A stretch of DNA of 64,000 nt from an uncultured Flavobacteriaceae bacterium (GTDB lineage: Bacteria; Bacteroidota; Bacteroidia; Flavobacteriales; Flavobacteriaceae). A model generated the notes under the pieces. That model did not search any database. It saw only the letters and a list, made by a program, of their open reading frames with translations, and had not been told where the DNA came from. The stretch spans positions 182,334 to 246,333 of the forward strand of contig CALHGE010000005.1 of assembly GCA_938029725.1 (NCBI GenBank), written 5' to 3'. Position numbers and translations under genes: made by a program. Below, in pieces: positions 28,475-36,655 of this stretch. Position 1 is the stretch's first letter; each line of letters starts with the position of its first letter.

Positions 28475-28816
28475 CTAATCGGCTGGAAGTTCTTTAAAAG
28501 GATCCCAAAAATGCTTTTCTAAATTTTGAATTTGATGGTCAATTACCTCAATACCTTCACTTTCTAATAACTGCTGCATAAGGTTTGTTCCATCAAAATG
28601 ATGTTTTCCGGTGAGCAATCCTGCTTTATTTACTACGCGGTGCGCTGGAACATCTTCCATACTATGGGATCCATTCATTGCCCAGCCTACCATTCTAGCA
28701 CTTCTGGCAGCTCCTAAATATTTGGCTATCGCACCGTATGATGTTACTCTGCCATAAGGTATTAGCTGGGCAACCTCATAGACTTTTTGAAAGAAGTTTT
28801 TGTTCTCTGGTTTCAT
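28475..28816 (-). CDS. Alkyltransferase-like DNA-binding protein (ATL, MGMT family)
   Basis: A 113-residue protein with only the C-terminal DNA-binding domain of O6-alkylguanine-DNA alkyltransferase. The active-site PCHR motif reads PAHR (57-60), so the acceptor Cys is Ala58 and alkyl transfer is impossible. The helix-turn-helix region with SYGAIAKYLGAARSARMVG, including the Tyr and Arg that flip the base, is kept. ATL proteins bind alkylated guanine and pass it to nucleotide excision repair. It overlaps the LysE-family gene by 4 bases (ATGA), so they are translationally coupled. Confidence 0.87.
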   Translation of the reverse strand: MKPENKNFFQKVYEVAQLIPYGRVTSYGAIAKYLGAARSARMVGWAMNGSHSMEDVPAHRVVNKAGLLTGKHHFDGTNLMQQLLESEGIEVIDHQIQNLEKHFWDPFKELPAD

Positions 28817-29445
28817 GAGCTAAAAAATAATTTAACCAGCGTGATCACAAAAAGAATTACCATTAACGCACTTAAAATATAATTGGCATTCTTAGAAAAT
28901 CGATGGGTTTTTTGATTCATCTTATCAAAATAAAAAGCATAGAGATACATTACCAAGAAAGTTCCAAGGCCTGCAGAAATTACAAAAACAGCCTCATCAA
29001 CAATCGTATAATTCATAAAACCCTGGGAGTGAAAAAAAGTATTTAATCCCGCGTAATATGGAATAGTCAATAAATTGAGTGTCGCCAAAAACATGCCCTT
29101 CGTGAAACTGCCCCGCTTCTTACCATCTACAAATTCAATAGATTCAGTACCCTGTTTTTTTCCTTTGATCAAAAAGAATGCTGCCAACGAACCAAAGATT
29201 ACCAAAGCAACTTGCATCAATATTTCTATAATTTCAGGACTTCGTGAAAGAATCTTAGCAATATGTACAGCAAGATACGCTTGCAACACAACCGTAGCAC
29301 TTACACCTATACCAAATACAACTCCATTCTTTCTTCCCTTTTCAATACTCGTTTTAGCCGCGTTCATATTTAACAAACCAGGCGGTAGAGAGGCAAGAAA
29401 GGCAGCAACAAAAGTTGCCAAACACAAAAGAGCGAGTTGCTGCAT
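28813..29445 (-). CDS. LysE/RhtB-family membrane transporter
   Basis: A 210-residue membrane protein with about six helices (near 5-25, 40-62, 68-88, 112-135, 145-168, 188-207). The N-terminal LASLPPGLLNMNAAKTSIEKG corresponds to the family's proline/glycine-rich PGP-type motif. Family members export amino acids or related metabolites. It sits between trmB (15 bases upstream) and the ATL gene (4-base overlap), an operon with no evident common pathway. Substrate unknown. Confidence 0.78.
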   Translation of the reverse strand: MQQLALLCLATFVAAFLASLPPGLLNMNAAKTSIEKGRKNGVVFGIGVSATVVLQAYLAVHIAKILSRSPEIIEILMQVALVIFGSLAAFFLIKGKKQGTESIEFVDGKKRGSFTKGMFLATLNLLTIPYYAGLNTFFHSQGFMNYTIVDEAVFVISAGLGTFLVMYLYAFYFDKMNQKTHRFSKNANYILSALMVILFVITLVKLFFSS

Positions 29446-29460
29446 TCGATTAATTTTAGA

Positions 29461-30132
29461 CTAGTGAACCCTAAATTGAATATAGGTAATTGGTTTCTCC
29501 TTCTGAAGGTACTGATTTTCGTAGAAAGTTTGAATTTTTAACACTTCCTCCGGGCTTCCCTCGTTTTTATACACATCATGGTTGGCGTAAATAACCTCTA
29601 AACCTAGTCCATGTAATACGCCTAGCGTATACCCATGCATAAATTCACTATCGGTCTTTAGGTGCATCAAGCCATTCGGTTTTAAAACTTTCTTGTATTT
29701 GTCAAGAAAATCTTGATTGGTCATGCGATGTTTGGTACGCTTGTATTTGATTTGTGGGTCAGGAAAAGTGATCCAGATTTCAGAGACTTCATTTTCTGCA
29801 AACATGCTATCCACCAATTCAATTTGCGTACGCAAAAAAGCAACATTTTTTAGATTCTCTTCCAGAGCCGTTTTAGCACCGCGCCAAAAGCGAGCGCCTT
29901 TAATATCAATGCCAACAAAATTTTTATCAGGATTTCGTTCTGCAAGTCCGACGGTATATTCGCCTTTTCCGCAACCTAATTCTAAAACAATTGGATTGTC
30001 ATTTTCGAAATGTTCGGCCCACTTCCCTTTCAGCACCAAAGAGCCAGCTTCAATAGCCTTCCGCTCAGGCTGAATGACATTCTTAAAAGTCTCGTTTTCT
30101 TTAAACCGTTTGAGCTTATTTTTACTCCCCAC
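29461..30132 (-). CDS. trmB: tRNA (guanine-N7-)-methyltransferase
   Basis: About 223 residues; makes m7G46 in the variable loop of tRNAs. The SAM-binding motif VLELGCGKGEYTVGLAE is near 50-66 and the TrmB signature ITFPDPQIKYKRTKHRM is near 120-136. I take the start as GTG at 30132, which gives MGSKNKLKRF, the usual N-terminus in this phylum as I recall it. A longer form would start at TTG 30141 and add three residues. A TAGCTTTG box lies 23 bases upstream of the GTG. Likely first gene of trmB-lysE-atl. Confidence 0.92.
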   Translation of the reverse strand: MGSKNKLKRFKENETFKNVIQPERKAIEAGSLVLKGKWAEHFENDNPIVLELGCGKGEYTVGLAERNPDKNFVGIDIKGARFWRGAKTALEENLKNVAFLRTQIELVDSMFAENEVSEIWITFPDPQIKYKRTKHRMTNQDFLDKYKKVLKPNGLMHLKTDSEFMHGYTLGVLHGLGLEVIYANHDVYKNEGSPEEVLKIQTFYENQYLQKEKPITYIQFRVH

Positions 30133-30155
30133 CGCAATCAAAATTTAATGATTTA

Positions 30156-30163
30156 CAAAGCTA
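30156..30163 (-). promoter_or_regulatory. Candidate TAnnTTTG -7 element for trmB
   Basis: TAGCTTTG on the minus strand, 23 bases before the GTG start at 30132. An exact consensus match; no clear -33 element. Confidence 0.42.
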
Positions 30164-30190
30164 AGGAAATCTTTCTTCAGGGAAGTTGAA

Positions 30191-31255
30191 TCAGACAATC
30201 ACTTCCTTAGGATCAGCGTTTTTTTCTAAGGTAAAAGAAAATTCAGAACCTACACCTTCAACACTTTCAACATAAATACGTTCTTCGTGTGCCTCGATAA
30301 TATGTTTTACAATGGCAAGCCCTAAGCCTGAGCCTCCTTCCTTTCGGTTTCTACTTTGGTCTACTCGATAAAAGCGTTCAAAGAGCCTTGGAATATGTTG
30401 TTCTGGTATGCCTTCTCCGTTATCAGTAACACGAATAATGACTTTATTTTGAATTAGGTTCTCGACACTAATTTCTGTGGTTCCATTTTCGTTGCCGTAT
30501 TTAATAGAATTAACCAAAAGGTTTGTAATGACTTGTCTTATTTTTTCAGCATCGGCACGCACGTAGATTGGCTTTTTATATTCCATATCAAAAGTCAACG
30601 CAATTTGCTTTTTCGAAGCTTTCATTTCCAAAAGTTCAAAATTGGTCTTTATCAATTCAATAATATCAAAGACCTCCCAATTTACATTCAACTCACTTGC
30701 TTCTAATTTTGTGATTAGATCAAGATCATTAACAATATAAATTAAACGGTCTACGGCTTTATTCGCACGGATCAAATATTTTTTACGAACATTTTTATCT
30801 TCCAATGCACCATCTAAAAGCGTTTCGAGATAGCCCTGTACCGTAAAGAGAGGTGTTTTTAATTCGTGTGAAACGTTGCCTAAAAAGTCCTTTCGATACT
30901 CTTCTCTAATCTTTAAAGTATCTATTTCAACTTTTTTGTCTTGTGCAAATTTTTCAATCTCTTGGGTAAGTGTTCCCATATCTGTTGTAATGGTCCGCGA
31001 GGACAACGAACTGGACTCTAATAGCGTGACATCATCGTAAATTCTCTTTATTCTGCGATAAATAAATTTTTCAATACGCAACTGAACTATAAAAAATGAT
31101 ATTCCGAAAGAAAATAAAGCGAAAACTGCTAAAAAAAACCAATCTAAAACGTTTTTGTACCACATAAAAAAGCCCAGCAATACCATAAGACTTATAGCAA
31201 TGAAGGCCGCTGTGCGGTAAGCAAATTTATAAGATCTCTTTAATTGAATAGCCAT
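30191..31255 (-). CDS. PhoR-like sensor histidine kinase
   Basis: A 354-residue kinase with two N-terminal helices (about 13-33 and 37-58) and almost no periplasmic loop. A HAMP-like linker is followed by HisKA with phospho-acceptor His130 in NVSHELKTPLFTVQ. The ATPase domain has NLLVNSIKYG, DNGEGIP and GSGLGLAI. The response regulator gene lies 162 bases upstream on the same strand and is the likely partner. The small size and short loop resemble the phosphate-type PhoR or WalK-like kinases of Bacteroidetes. No pho genes are nearby, so the stimulus is not assigned. Confidence 0.9.
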   Translation of the reverse strand: MAIQLKRSYKFAYRTAAFIAISLMVLLGFFMWYKNVLDWFFLAVFALFSFGISFFIVQLRIEKFIYRRIKRIYDDVTLLESSSLSSRTITTDMGTLTQEIEKFAQDKKVEIDTLKIREEYRKDFLGNVSHELKTPLFTVQGYLETLLDGALEDKNVRKKYLIRANKAVDRLIYIVNDLDLITKLEASELNVNWEVFDIIELIKTNFELLEMKASKKQIALTFDMEYKKPIYVRADAEKIRQVITNLLVNSIKYGNENGTTEISVENLIQNKVIIRVTDNGEGIPEQHIPRLFERFYRVDQSRNRKEGGSGLGLAIVKHIIEAHEERIYVESVEGVGSEFSFTLEKNADPKEVIV

Positions 31256-31417
31256 TTAAACTGTTTGAGTAGATTTTACCAGCGGATCTAACGGTTTTTT
31301 TACAAATATCCTATTTTTAGATAAGCTAGAAGAACCCTAAGTCAAAAAATGGCATATCTATAAAAGCAGGCATATTAATTTGAAAGTGTTCAGAAAAAGC
31401 AGCGCATTCTTTTACAA

Positions 31418-32104
31418 TTACAAGACAAACTTATAACCAACTCCTTTTATTGTTTTGAAATGATCTTCTCCAATTTTTTCGCGGAGTTTTCGAATATGAA
31501 CATCAATCGTTCTGCCACCCACAACTACTTCATTACCCCAAACACGATCTAAGATGACCTCTCTTTTGAATACCTTATTAGGTTTCGAGGTTAAAAGAGA
31601 CAATAACTCAAACTCTTTTCTCGGCAGAACAAGTTCAACTCCGTTATTTATGATTTTGTATTCCTCACGATTAATAACAATGTTACCCACTTTTACAATA
31701 TCATCGGTACTAGAATCTTCCTCCTTCAATCTGCGCAATAGCCCTTTTATCTTGCTCACTAAAACCTTAGGCTTTATAGGCTTTGTAATGTAATCGTCGG
31801 CTCCGGCATCAAAACCAGCAACCTGAGAATAGTCCTCACCTCGTGCAGTTAAAAATGTGATAATGGTATTTTCCAAGCCTTTTGTATTCCGAATGATTTC
31901 GCAGGCTTCGATACCATCCATCTCTGGCATCATAACGTCTAGAATAATCAAATGAGGTTGTTTTTTCTTTGCTTTAGCCACAGCTTCGGCGCCATTGCTT
32001 GCTGTGAAAACGTTGTACCCTTCCGAAGATAGATTATAACTTATAATCTCTAAAATATCTGGTTCATCGTCTACTAAAAGTATTCTGATATCCTTTTTTT
32101 TCAT
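31418..32104 (-). CDS. OmpR/PhoB-type response regulator
   Basis: A 228-residue regulator. Receiver domain 1-122 with Asp12/Asp13, phospho-acceptor Asp56 in ILDVMMP, and Lys108. Winged-helix output domain about 135-228 with RKEFELLSLL and the recognition region VGGRTIDVHIRKLREKIG. It precedes the kinase gene by 162 bases. A TACATTTG box 23 bases upstream of the ATG probably drives the pair. Confidence 0.93.
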   Translation of the reverse strand: MKKKDIRILLVDDEPDILEIISYNLSSEGYNVFTASNGAEAVAKAKKKQPHLIILDVMMPEMDGIEACEIIRNTKGLENTIITFLTARGEDYSQVAGFDAGADDYITKPIKPKVLVSKIKGLLRRLKEEDSSTDDIVKVGNIVINREEYKIINNGVELVLPRKEFELLSLLTSKPNKVFKREVILDRVWGNEVVVGGRTIDVHIRKLREKIGEDHFKTIKGVGYKFVL

Positions 32105-32126
32105 AGCATGCTAAGGTTGTCCTCTT

Positions 32127-32154
32127 CAAATGTAGATATAAAACCTTTATCAAA
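32127..32154 (-). promoter_or_regulatory. Candidate promoter of the PhoB-like/PhoR-like pair
   Basis: Minus strand TACATTTG (32127-32134) matches the -7 consensus TAnnTTTG, and a TTTG (32151-32154) lies 16 bases upstream, slightly closer than the usual spacing for the -33 element. This is the only candidate promoter here with both parts visible. Confidence 0.5.
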
Positions 32155-32358
32155 TCTGCTCTTAACGTTGATTTAATGTCATAACAATTAGTTAACATTG
32201 AATAAATTCCTAAAATACGCTACATAAAAATGAAAAGTTCATGAAAAAATCAAGACAATTTGTAGTTCGTCGATAATTTCCGCTTTAACTACTTGTGAAT
32301 AACCCTAGCCAACGTATTATTCCTATATTCGTACTATACATTTTGCCGACAATACCGT

Positions 32359-32667
32359 ATGAAGCACTTTTACTTAATCATTTTCTTTTTTTTTGTTTCT
32401 TTTAGCTATGCCCAAAGTGGTGGCTCTAAAGGGAATATTGAAGGGTTTAAACTTTATCCAAACCCGGTATCAAATGGCAAAGTGTACATCAGTACATTTG
32501 AAAATTCGGCAAAGAAAATTTTAGTCTTTGATGTTTTTGGCACACAAGTACTAGAAACCACCATTTTAGGCACTGAATTAAATCTCTCGAATTTAGACGT
32601 GGGCGTGTATGTACTTCGCGTTTATGAGAAAGATAAGGTAGCTACAAGAAAACTGATTATTAAGTAG
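32359..32667 (+). CDS. Minimal secreted protein: signal peptide plus T9SS type A sorting domain
   Basis: 102 residues. Signal peptide 1-18 (cut after SYA), a linker of about 10 residues, then a T9SS type A C-terminal sorting domain from about 29 to the end, with the YPNPV motif (33-37), ILVFDVFG (54-61), GVYVLRV and a terminal TRKLIIK. Normally this domain is the tail of a large secreted enzyme or adhesin; here there is no cargo. It is followed 172 bases later by a paralogue of the same design. Possible roles include a decoy or regulator of the sorting machinery, or a small surface lectin-like fold. Function unknown. Confidence 0.8.
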   Translation: MKHFYLIIFFFFVSFSYAQSGGSKGNIEGFKLYPNPVSNGKVYISTFENSAKKILVFDVFGTQVLETTILGTELNLSNLDVGVYVLRVYEKDKVATRKLIIK

Positions 32668-32725
32668 TTAACTTCTTCATCTTCTACAACACTACCTCAT
32701 ATTCTCTTCGTTGAAAGGTAAAAAA

Positions 32726-32757
32726 AATCGATAAACTGTAAACAAAAATTCGTTTAC
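32726..32757. other. Inverted repeat between the two minimal T9SS genes
   Basis: GTAAAC and GTTTAC arms face each other across 8 bases in this AT-rich gap. It may form a weak hairpin downstream of the first gene or an operator for the second. No T-run follows, so it is not a convincing terminator. Confidence 0.25.
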
Positions 32758-32811
32758 CTACAATTAGTTGTATTTCACAACAATATTTAGTTTACGGCCA
32801 GCCTGCTTTCC

Positions 32812-32819
32812 TATCTTTA
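32812..32819 (+). promoter_or_regulatory. Candidate -7 element for the second minimal T9SS gene
   Basis: TATCTTTA, one base off TAnnTTTG, with a TTTA 19 bases upstream, 21 bases before the ATG at 32840. It supports independent transcription of the second gene and the ATG at 32840 over earlier starts in the frame. Confidence 0.38.
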
Positions 32820-32839
32820 TAATCCCAAATGACTACCCT

Positions 32840-33166
32840 ATGAAAAAATGCTACTTTGGCTTGCTCCTGCTACTGCTGTGCTTTTCTGCCTACGGGCAAG
32901 AGGCTATAAACATGAACCCATCATTACAGGAAAAAGAATCATCTTTAAAGCTTTATCCAAATCCTGCGACAAACGGTGTTGTATATATTACCACTACAAA
33001 AAATAGTATGAAGGATATTTTAGTGTATGATGTTTTTGGAGAGGTTGTACTCACTGATAGAATAGCTTCTAAAACATTAAATATCTCAAGACTAGTGGCT
33101 GGTGTTTATGTACTACAAGTAACTGAGAACCAAAAAACCATGACCCGAAAATTGGTTGTGAGATAA
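32840..33166 (+). CDS. Minimal secreted protein, paralogue: signal peptide plus T9SS type A sorting domain
   Basis: 108 residues from the ATG at 32840; the frame is open 24 codons further upstream, but only this ATG gives a proper signal peptide (KKCYFGLLLLLLCFSAYG, cut before Gln). After a linker of about 18 residues the sorting domain runs from LKLYPNPATNG to TRKLVVR. It aligns with the first copy over the whole domain (YPNP, NG-VYI, ILV-DVFG, LN-S-L, GVYVL, TRKL), so the two are tandem duplicates with diverged linkers. A strong hairpin terminator follows at 33182. Function unknown. Confidence 0.8.
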   Translation: MKKCYFGLLLLLLCFSAYGQEAINMNPSLQEKESSLKLYPNPATNGVVYITTTKNSMKDILVYDVFGEVVLTDRIASKTLNISRLVAGVYVLQVTENQKTMTRKLVVR

Positions 33167-33181
33167 TATTTTCTCTAAAAC

Positions 33182-33224
33182 TTTGAAAGACCCCTGCTTG
33201 TTAGTAAGGGTCTTTCAAAATTTT
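33182..33224 (+). terminator. Rho-independent terminator after the minimal T9SS genes
   Basis: A perfect 12-base stem (TTTGAAAGACCC / GGGTCTTTCAAA) with a 14-base loop, followed by ATTTTATT. Confidence 0.8.
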
Positions 33225-33265
33225 ATTAATGCCGCGGTATGTTTACTTTTACATCAGAATATACC

Positions 33266-34243
33266 ATGAACAACTCCTCAGTATTTGATATAAAAAGTGA
33301 ATTGGAATTTGAGGCGGCAGCTTTAGACATATTCCGATTTCAATATGAAAACAATCAAGTATACCATCAGTTTTGCTCTTACTTGAAAAAAAGGCCAGAG
33401 AACGTTCATGAAATTCGTGAAATTCCTTTTTTACCTATCGAATTTTTTAAATCTAAAGCCATCCTAACAGGGGAGAAAAAACCTCAAATTTCATTTTCTA
33501 GCAGCGGTACTACCGGCACCCAAACAAGTAAGCACCAAGTTACAGATCTAGCTATCTACGAACAAAGTTACTTGACCGCCTTTGAGCAATTTTACGGCAA
33601 TATTAAGGACTATTGTATTTTGGCATTACTTCCATCCTATTTGGAAAGAAAAGGCTCTTCTCTCATTTATATGGCCGACGATCTTATCAAAAAAAGTGGG
33701 CATTCAGATAGTGGCTTCTACCTAGATGAACTTGATTCTCTTAAAAACAAAATACTAAAACTAGATGCCTCGGGTAGCAAAGTTCTGCTCATAGGTGTTT
33801 CATTTGCTTTATTAGATTTTGCAGAAAAATACCCGATACAGTTGAAAAATACAATTGTCATGGAAACGGGCGGCATGAAAGGTAGACGTAAAGAAATGAT
33901 TCGTGATGAACTTCATCAAATCTTAAAAGAGGGGTTTGGAGTGAAACGCATTCATTCAGAGTATGGAATGACTGAACTGCTTTCGCAAGCCTATTCAGCA
34001 GGAAACGGAATATTTAAAACTCCTAATTGGATGAAGGTCCTTATTCGCGATACAGAAGATCCCTTGACTTTTCAAGATATTGAAAAGACAGGCGGAATCA
34101 ATGTTATTGATTTGGCCAATAGCAACTCATGTGCCTTTATTGCCACCCAAGATTTAGGAAAACTACATCGCGATGGTAGCTTTGAAATTCTAGGTCGTTT
34201 TGATCACTCTGATATTCGCGGTTGTAATTTAATGGCGCTCTAA
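33266..34243 (+). CDS. LuxE-like acyl-protein synthetase/acyltransferase
   Basis: About 325 residues of the adenylate-forming LuxE family, which activates fatty or aryl acids as acyl-AMP and transfers them to a protein or thiol. The phosphate-binding loop SSSGTTGTQTSKH is near residues 77-89, and EYGMTELLSQAY, the A5-like motif, is near 231-242. No luxC, luxD or luciferase genes are nearby. I choose the ATG at 33266; an earlier ATG at 33239 lies inside a TATGTTTACTTTTA promoter-like stretch. It stands alone between two terminating units and is convergent with tyrS (2-base gap). Partner and substrate unknown. Confidence 0.78.
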   Translation: MNNSSVFDIKSELEFEAAALDIFRFQYENNQVYHQFCSYLKKRPENVHEIREIPFLPIEFFKSKAILTGEKKPQISFSSSGTTGTQTSKHQVTDLAIYEQSYLTAFEQFYGNIKDYCILALLPSYLERKGSSLIYMADDLIKKSGHSDSGFYLDELDSLKNKILKLDASGSKVLLIGVSFALLDFAEKYPIQLKNTIVMETGGMKGRRKEMIRDELHQILKEGFGVKRIHSEYGMTELLSQAYSAGNGIFKTPNWMKVLIRDTEDPLTFQDIEKTGGINVIDLANSNSCAFIATQDLGKLHRDGSFEILGRFDHSDIRGCNLMAL

Positions 34244-34245
34244 CT

Positions 34246-35544
34246 TTAATTAACCACCAAAACAAAATAGTTCTTCTTGCCACGCTGTAGTAATACAAAC
34301 TTATCATTGATTAAATCTGAAGCTGTAATCTTATACTCTTCTTTGACCTTTTCTCTGTTTACAGAAATAGAGTTTTGTTTGAGCTCTCTTCGTGCTTCTC
34401 CGTTAGATGATAGAAACCCTGTTTGAGCGGCTAAAGCTCCAATCATATCTAAACCTTCACCTTCTAAAACAGATTTAGAAATTTCCGCTTGAGGTACGCC
34501 GTCAAAAACATCTAGAAAGGTTTTTTTATTTAACTTTTTTAAATCATCAGAGGTAGATTTCCCAAAGAGAATGGCGCTCGCCGCAATGGCATTATCAAGC
34601 TCTTCTTTCGAATGAACGGCAATCGTGATTTCTTCTGCTAATCGCTTTTGCAAGGCACGTTGGTGAGGCGCTTCAGTATGCTTAGCAACTAAAGTTTCAA
34701 TCTCTTTTTTTGAAAGAAATGTAAATATCTTAATATACTTTTCCGCATCTATATCTGAAGTGTTTAACCAATACTGATAGAATTTATAGGGTGATGTTCG
34801 TTCAGCATCTAACCAAATATTACCGCTTTCGGTTTTTCCGAATTTAGTACCATCAGCCTTTGTTATTAATGGGCATGTTAACGCATAGCCTTTTCCTCCT
34901 CCAATTCTTCGAATTAATTCTGTTCCAGTGGTAATATTTCCCCACTGGTCACTACCCCCCATTTGTAAGGTACAGTTGTGTTCTTTGTAGAGATGCAAGA
35001 AATCATAACCCTGCACCAATTGATAGGTGAATTCAGTAAAAGACATGCCTTCTTTGGCTTCCGAAGACAATCTTTTTTTAACCGAATCTTTCGCCATCAT
35101 ATAATTCACCGTAAGGTGTTTGCCAACATCACGAATGAATTCTAAAAACGAAAAATCTTTCATCCAATCATAATTATTGACCAAAATGGCAGCATTTTCT
35201 GCTTCGCTACTAAAATCTAAAAACCGAGATAATTGCTCTTTCAAGGCATCTTGGTTGTGGCGAAGTGTGGCTTCGTCTAACAAATTACGTTCTGCTGATT
35301 TCCCAGAAGGATCACCAATCATACCGGTTGCCCCTCCAATTAAGGCATATGGCTTATGACCTGCCAGTTGAAAATGCCGTAACATCATCACACCTACCAA
35401 GTGGCCAATATGAAGTGAATCGGCGGTTGGGTCTATTCCGACATAGGCCGATTGCATACCGTTTAAAAGATGTTCTTCGGTTCCTGGCATTGCATCATGC
35501 AACATTCCTCGCCATTTTAATTCTTCAACAAAGTTGGATGCCAT
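34246..35544 (-). CDS. tyrS: Tyrosyl-tRNA synthetase
   Basis: A 432-residue class I aminoacyl-tRNA synthetase charging tRNA-Tyr. HIGH motif at 45-48 (SLHIGHLVG), tyrosine-site segments [12 protein letters not shown] and [10 protein letters not shown], and the KMSKS counterpart KFGKT near 233. The C-terminal S4 RNA-binding domain spans about 360-430 ([18 protein letters not shown]). The ATG at 35544 has a TATATTTG box 25 bases upstream. Confidence 0.97.
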   Translation of the reverse strand: MASNFVEELKWRGMLHDAMPGTEEHLLNGMQSAYVGIDPTADSLHIGHLVGVMMLRHFQLAGHKPYALIGGATGMIGDPSGKSAERNLLDEATLRHNQDALKEQLSRFLDFSSEAENAAILVNNYDWMKDFSFLEFIRDVGKHLTVNYMMAKDSVKKRLSSEAKEGMSFTEFTYQLVQGYDFLHLYKEHNCTLQMGGSDQWGNITTGTELIRRIGGGKGYALTCPLITKADGTKFGKTESGNIWLDAERTSPYKFYQYWLNTSDIDAEKYIKIFTFLSKKEIETLVAKHTEAPHQRALQKRLAEEITIAVHSKEELDNAIAASAILFGKSTSDDLKKLNKKTFLDVFDGVPQAEISKSVLEGEGLDMIGALAAQTGFLSSNGEARRELKQNSISVNREKVKEEYKITASDLINDKFVLLQRGKKNYFVLVVN

Positions 35545-35569
35545 TTTAATTCAAGTTTTGCATTATGTG

Positions 35570-35577
35570 CAAATATA
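35570..35577 (-). promoter_or_regulatory. Candidate TAnnTTTG -7 element for tyrS
   Basis: TATATTTG on the minus strand, an exact consensus match 25 bases upstream of the ATG, in the divergent gap shared with the epimerase-family gene. Confidence 0.45.
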
Positions 35578-35635
35578 AAAGGAAATATTGCGCTTTTACA
35601 GAAGTAGCAAAAGGAAATTATCGGCAGCTATTCGC

Positions 35636-35643
35636 TAACTTTG
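35636..35643 (+). promoter_or_regulatory. Candidate TAnnTTTG -7 element almost touching the epimerase start
   Basis: TAACTTTG ends only 4 bases before the ATG at 35648, so transcription would begin at or within the start codon. The start codon is well fixed because the Rossmann motif begins at residue 5. Confidence 0.38.
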
Positions 35644-35647
35644 AACT

Positions 35648-36655
35648 ATGGTATTAGTTACAGGCGGTACAGGTTTGATTGGAGCACACCTACTCCTGCA
35701 TTTGCTAAAGAAAGGAACTCAGGTACGAGCCATCCATCGCAAAGGAAGCGACCTCAATCGGGTACAAAAGGTATTTGGATACTATACGGACAACGCTTCT
35801 ATACTTTTTGAGAAAATTAACTGGATTGAAGCGGACCTCAACGATATACCAGCGCTAGAATTAGCTTTCAAAAATATAGACTATGTCTACCATGCTGCTG
35901 CGTTCATTTCCTTTGATCCTCGAGATTATAAAAAATTACTCAAAGTCAATGCAGAAGGCACTTCGAATATTGTAAACTTATGCATTTCATATGGCATAAG
36001 TAAACTTTGCTACCTAAGCACAATTGGGACTATTGGAAAAAGCATAAATGCGAACACCGCTACAGAAGAAAATGAATGGAACGATCAAAATGTAAACGTT
36101 TATGCCCTTTCTAAATATGAAGCCGAAATGGAGGTTTGGCGTGGTTCTCAAGAAGGGCTTTCAGTAGTAATACTAAACCCCGGAGTGGTTCTCGGACCAG
36201 GTTTTTGGGATACCGGAAGCGGCACACTATTTACTAAGGCCAATAAAGGATATTCTTTCTACCCACCTGGCGGAACGGGGTTCATAACAGTTCACGATGT
36301 CGTAAAACTAATGACTTCTTTACTGGAATCAAAAATCGAAAACGAGCGATTTATAGCGGTTGCAGAAAACCTATCTTTTCATGAAATTCTAATTCGATTG
36401 ACCAAAGAATTAGACAAGTCAGCGCCTACAATAGAATTAAAATACTGGCAGTTAGAAATAGGGCGTATTGGAGATGCCATATGGAGTTGGCTCACTAGAA
36501 ATCCGCGCAGGCTTACAAAAAGCGCAATTCATTCTATGAAACATAGAGACGTATATGTAAACCAAAAAACACAAAAAGTTTTAGATTTTAAATTTGAGTC
36601 ATTAGACCAAACCATTACTTTTTCTTGTCACCACTTTTTAAAAGAGAATCTTTAG
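35648..36655 (+). CDS. NAD-dependent epimerase/dehydratase (extended SDR)
   Basis: A 335-residue extended short-chain dehydrogenase. The cofactor-binding GGTGLIG is at 6-12, catalytic Ser/Thr lies around STIGT (124-128), and the YxxxK pair is Tyr152/Lys156 in YALSKYE. It resembles dihydroflavonol-4-reductase-like proteins of Bacteroidetes; the substrate is not known. Its last 41 bases overlap the 3' end of the convergent DUF4296 gene. Confidence 0.88.
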   Translation: MVLVTGGTGLIGAHLLLHLLKKGTQVRAIHRKGSDLNRVQKVFGYYTDNASILFEKINWIEADLNDIPALELAFKNIDYVYHAAAFISFDPRDYKKLLKVNAEGTSNIVNLCISYGISKLCYLSTIGTIGKSINANTATEENEWNDQNVNVYALSKYEAEMEVWRGSQEGLSVVILNPGVVLGPGFWDTGSGTLFTKANKGYSFYPPGGTGFITVHDVVKLMTSLLESKIENERFIAVAENLSFHEILIRLTKELDKSAPTIELKYWQLEIGRIGDAIWSWLTRNPRRLTKSAIHSMKHRDVYVNQKTQKVLDFKFESLDQTITFSCHHFLKENL

